Source of the DNA: Alistipes sp.
GTDB lineage: Bacteria > Bacteroidota > Bacteroidia > Bacteroidales > Rikenellaceae
Reading direction: 5' to 3'
DNA length: 5,855 bases
NCBI GenBank assembly: GCA_017391665.1
Contig: JAFOXS010000052.1
Coordinates: 1 to 5,855, forward strand
Both the position numbers and the translations under genes were made by a program. Below are positions 5,828-5,855 of the stretch, one piece after another. The notes under the pieces are model-generated. The model did not search any database, was not told where the DNA came from, and worked only from the letters and a program-made list of their open reading frames with translations. Position 1 is the first letter of the stretch, and each line of letters starts with the position of its first letter.

Positions 5828-5855
5828 TATATCTTCTTATTATACAGCCGCAAAA
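5828..5855 (-). promoter_or_regulatory. Leader of dusB with a possible -7 box cut by the window edge
   Basis: Read on the minus strand, the last 28 bases begin TTTTG and contain the purine run AATAAGAAGA ahead of the ATG. The TTTG could be the end of a TAnnTTTG box whose first bases lie outside the window, 23 bases before the start codon. The purine run may serve as a weak ribosome binding site. Confidence 0.3.

Overview
The window looks like chromosomal DNA from a Bacteroidales bacterium, probably a gut lineage such as Alistipes or a relative. Three things point there. Two promoters match the Bacteroidetes form (TTTG-like -33, about 20 bp, TAnnTTTG -7). Leaders are A/T-rich with little Shine-Dalgarno. 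The proteins read like Bacteroidales relatives of their families. The placement is by pattern recognition, not by search.

Left part (1-3274, minus strand): a two-gene operon of exported hydrolases. A CE1-like alpha/beta-hydrolase esterase (2453-3274) comes first. Eleven bases later begins an S9-family, DPP IV-like serine peptidase (1-2441). Its Ser/Asp/His triad is inside the window, but its last residues and stop codon lie off the left edge. Both carry type I signal peptides, so both should act in the periplasm or outside the cell.

Middle (3275-4345): a 142-bp divergent promoter region separates that operon from a plus-strand DUF1080 (3-keto-disaccharide hydrolase family) lipoprotein, which ends at a strong terminator. 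Next comes a probable 46-residue protein, very rich in lysine and with two cysteines, closed by its own G+C-rich terminator.

Right part (4346-5855): a consensus promoter drives a 95-residue conserved-looking protein of unknown function. It converges on a complete dusB-type tRNA-dihydrouridine synthase on the minus strand, and one hairpin between them probably terminates both. The right edge holds the start of the dusB upstream region.

The esterase, peptidase and DUF1080 protein look like envelope nutrient-processing enzymes. DusB is housekeeping tRNA modification. I see no mobile element, CRISPR array, rRNA or tRNA gene. Nothing here amounts to a clearly new multi-gene system; the most novel-looking items are the tiny Lys/His/Cys protein and the altered N-terminal recognition motif of the peptidase.
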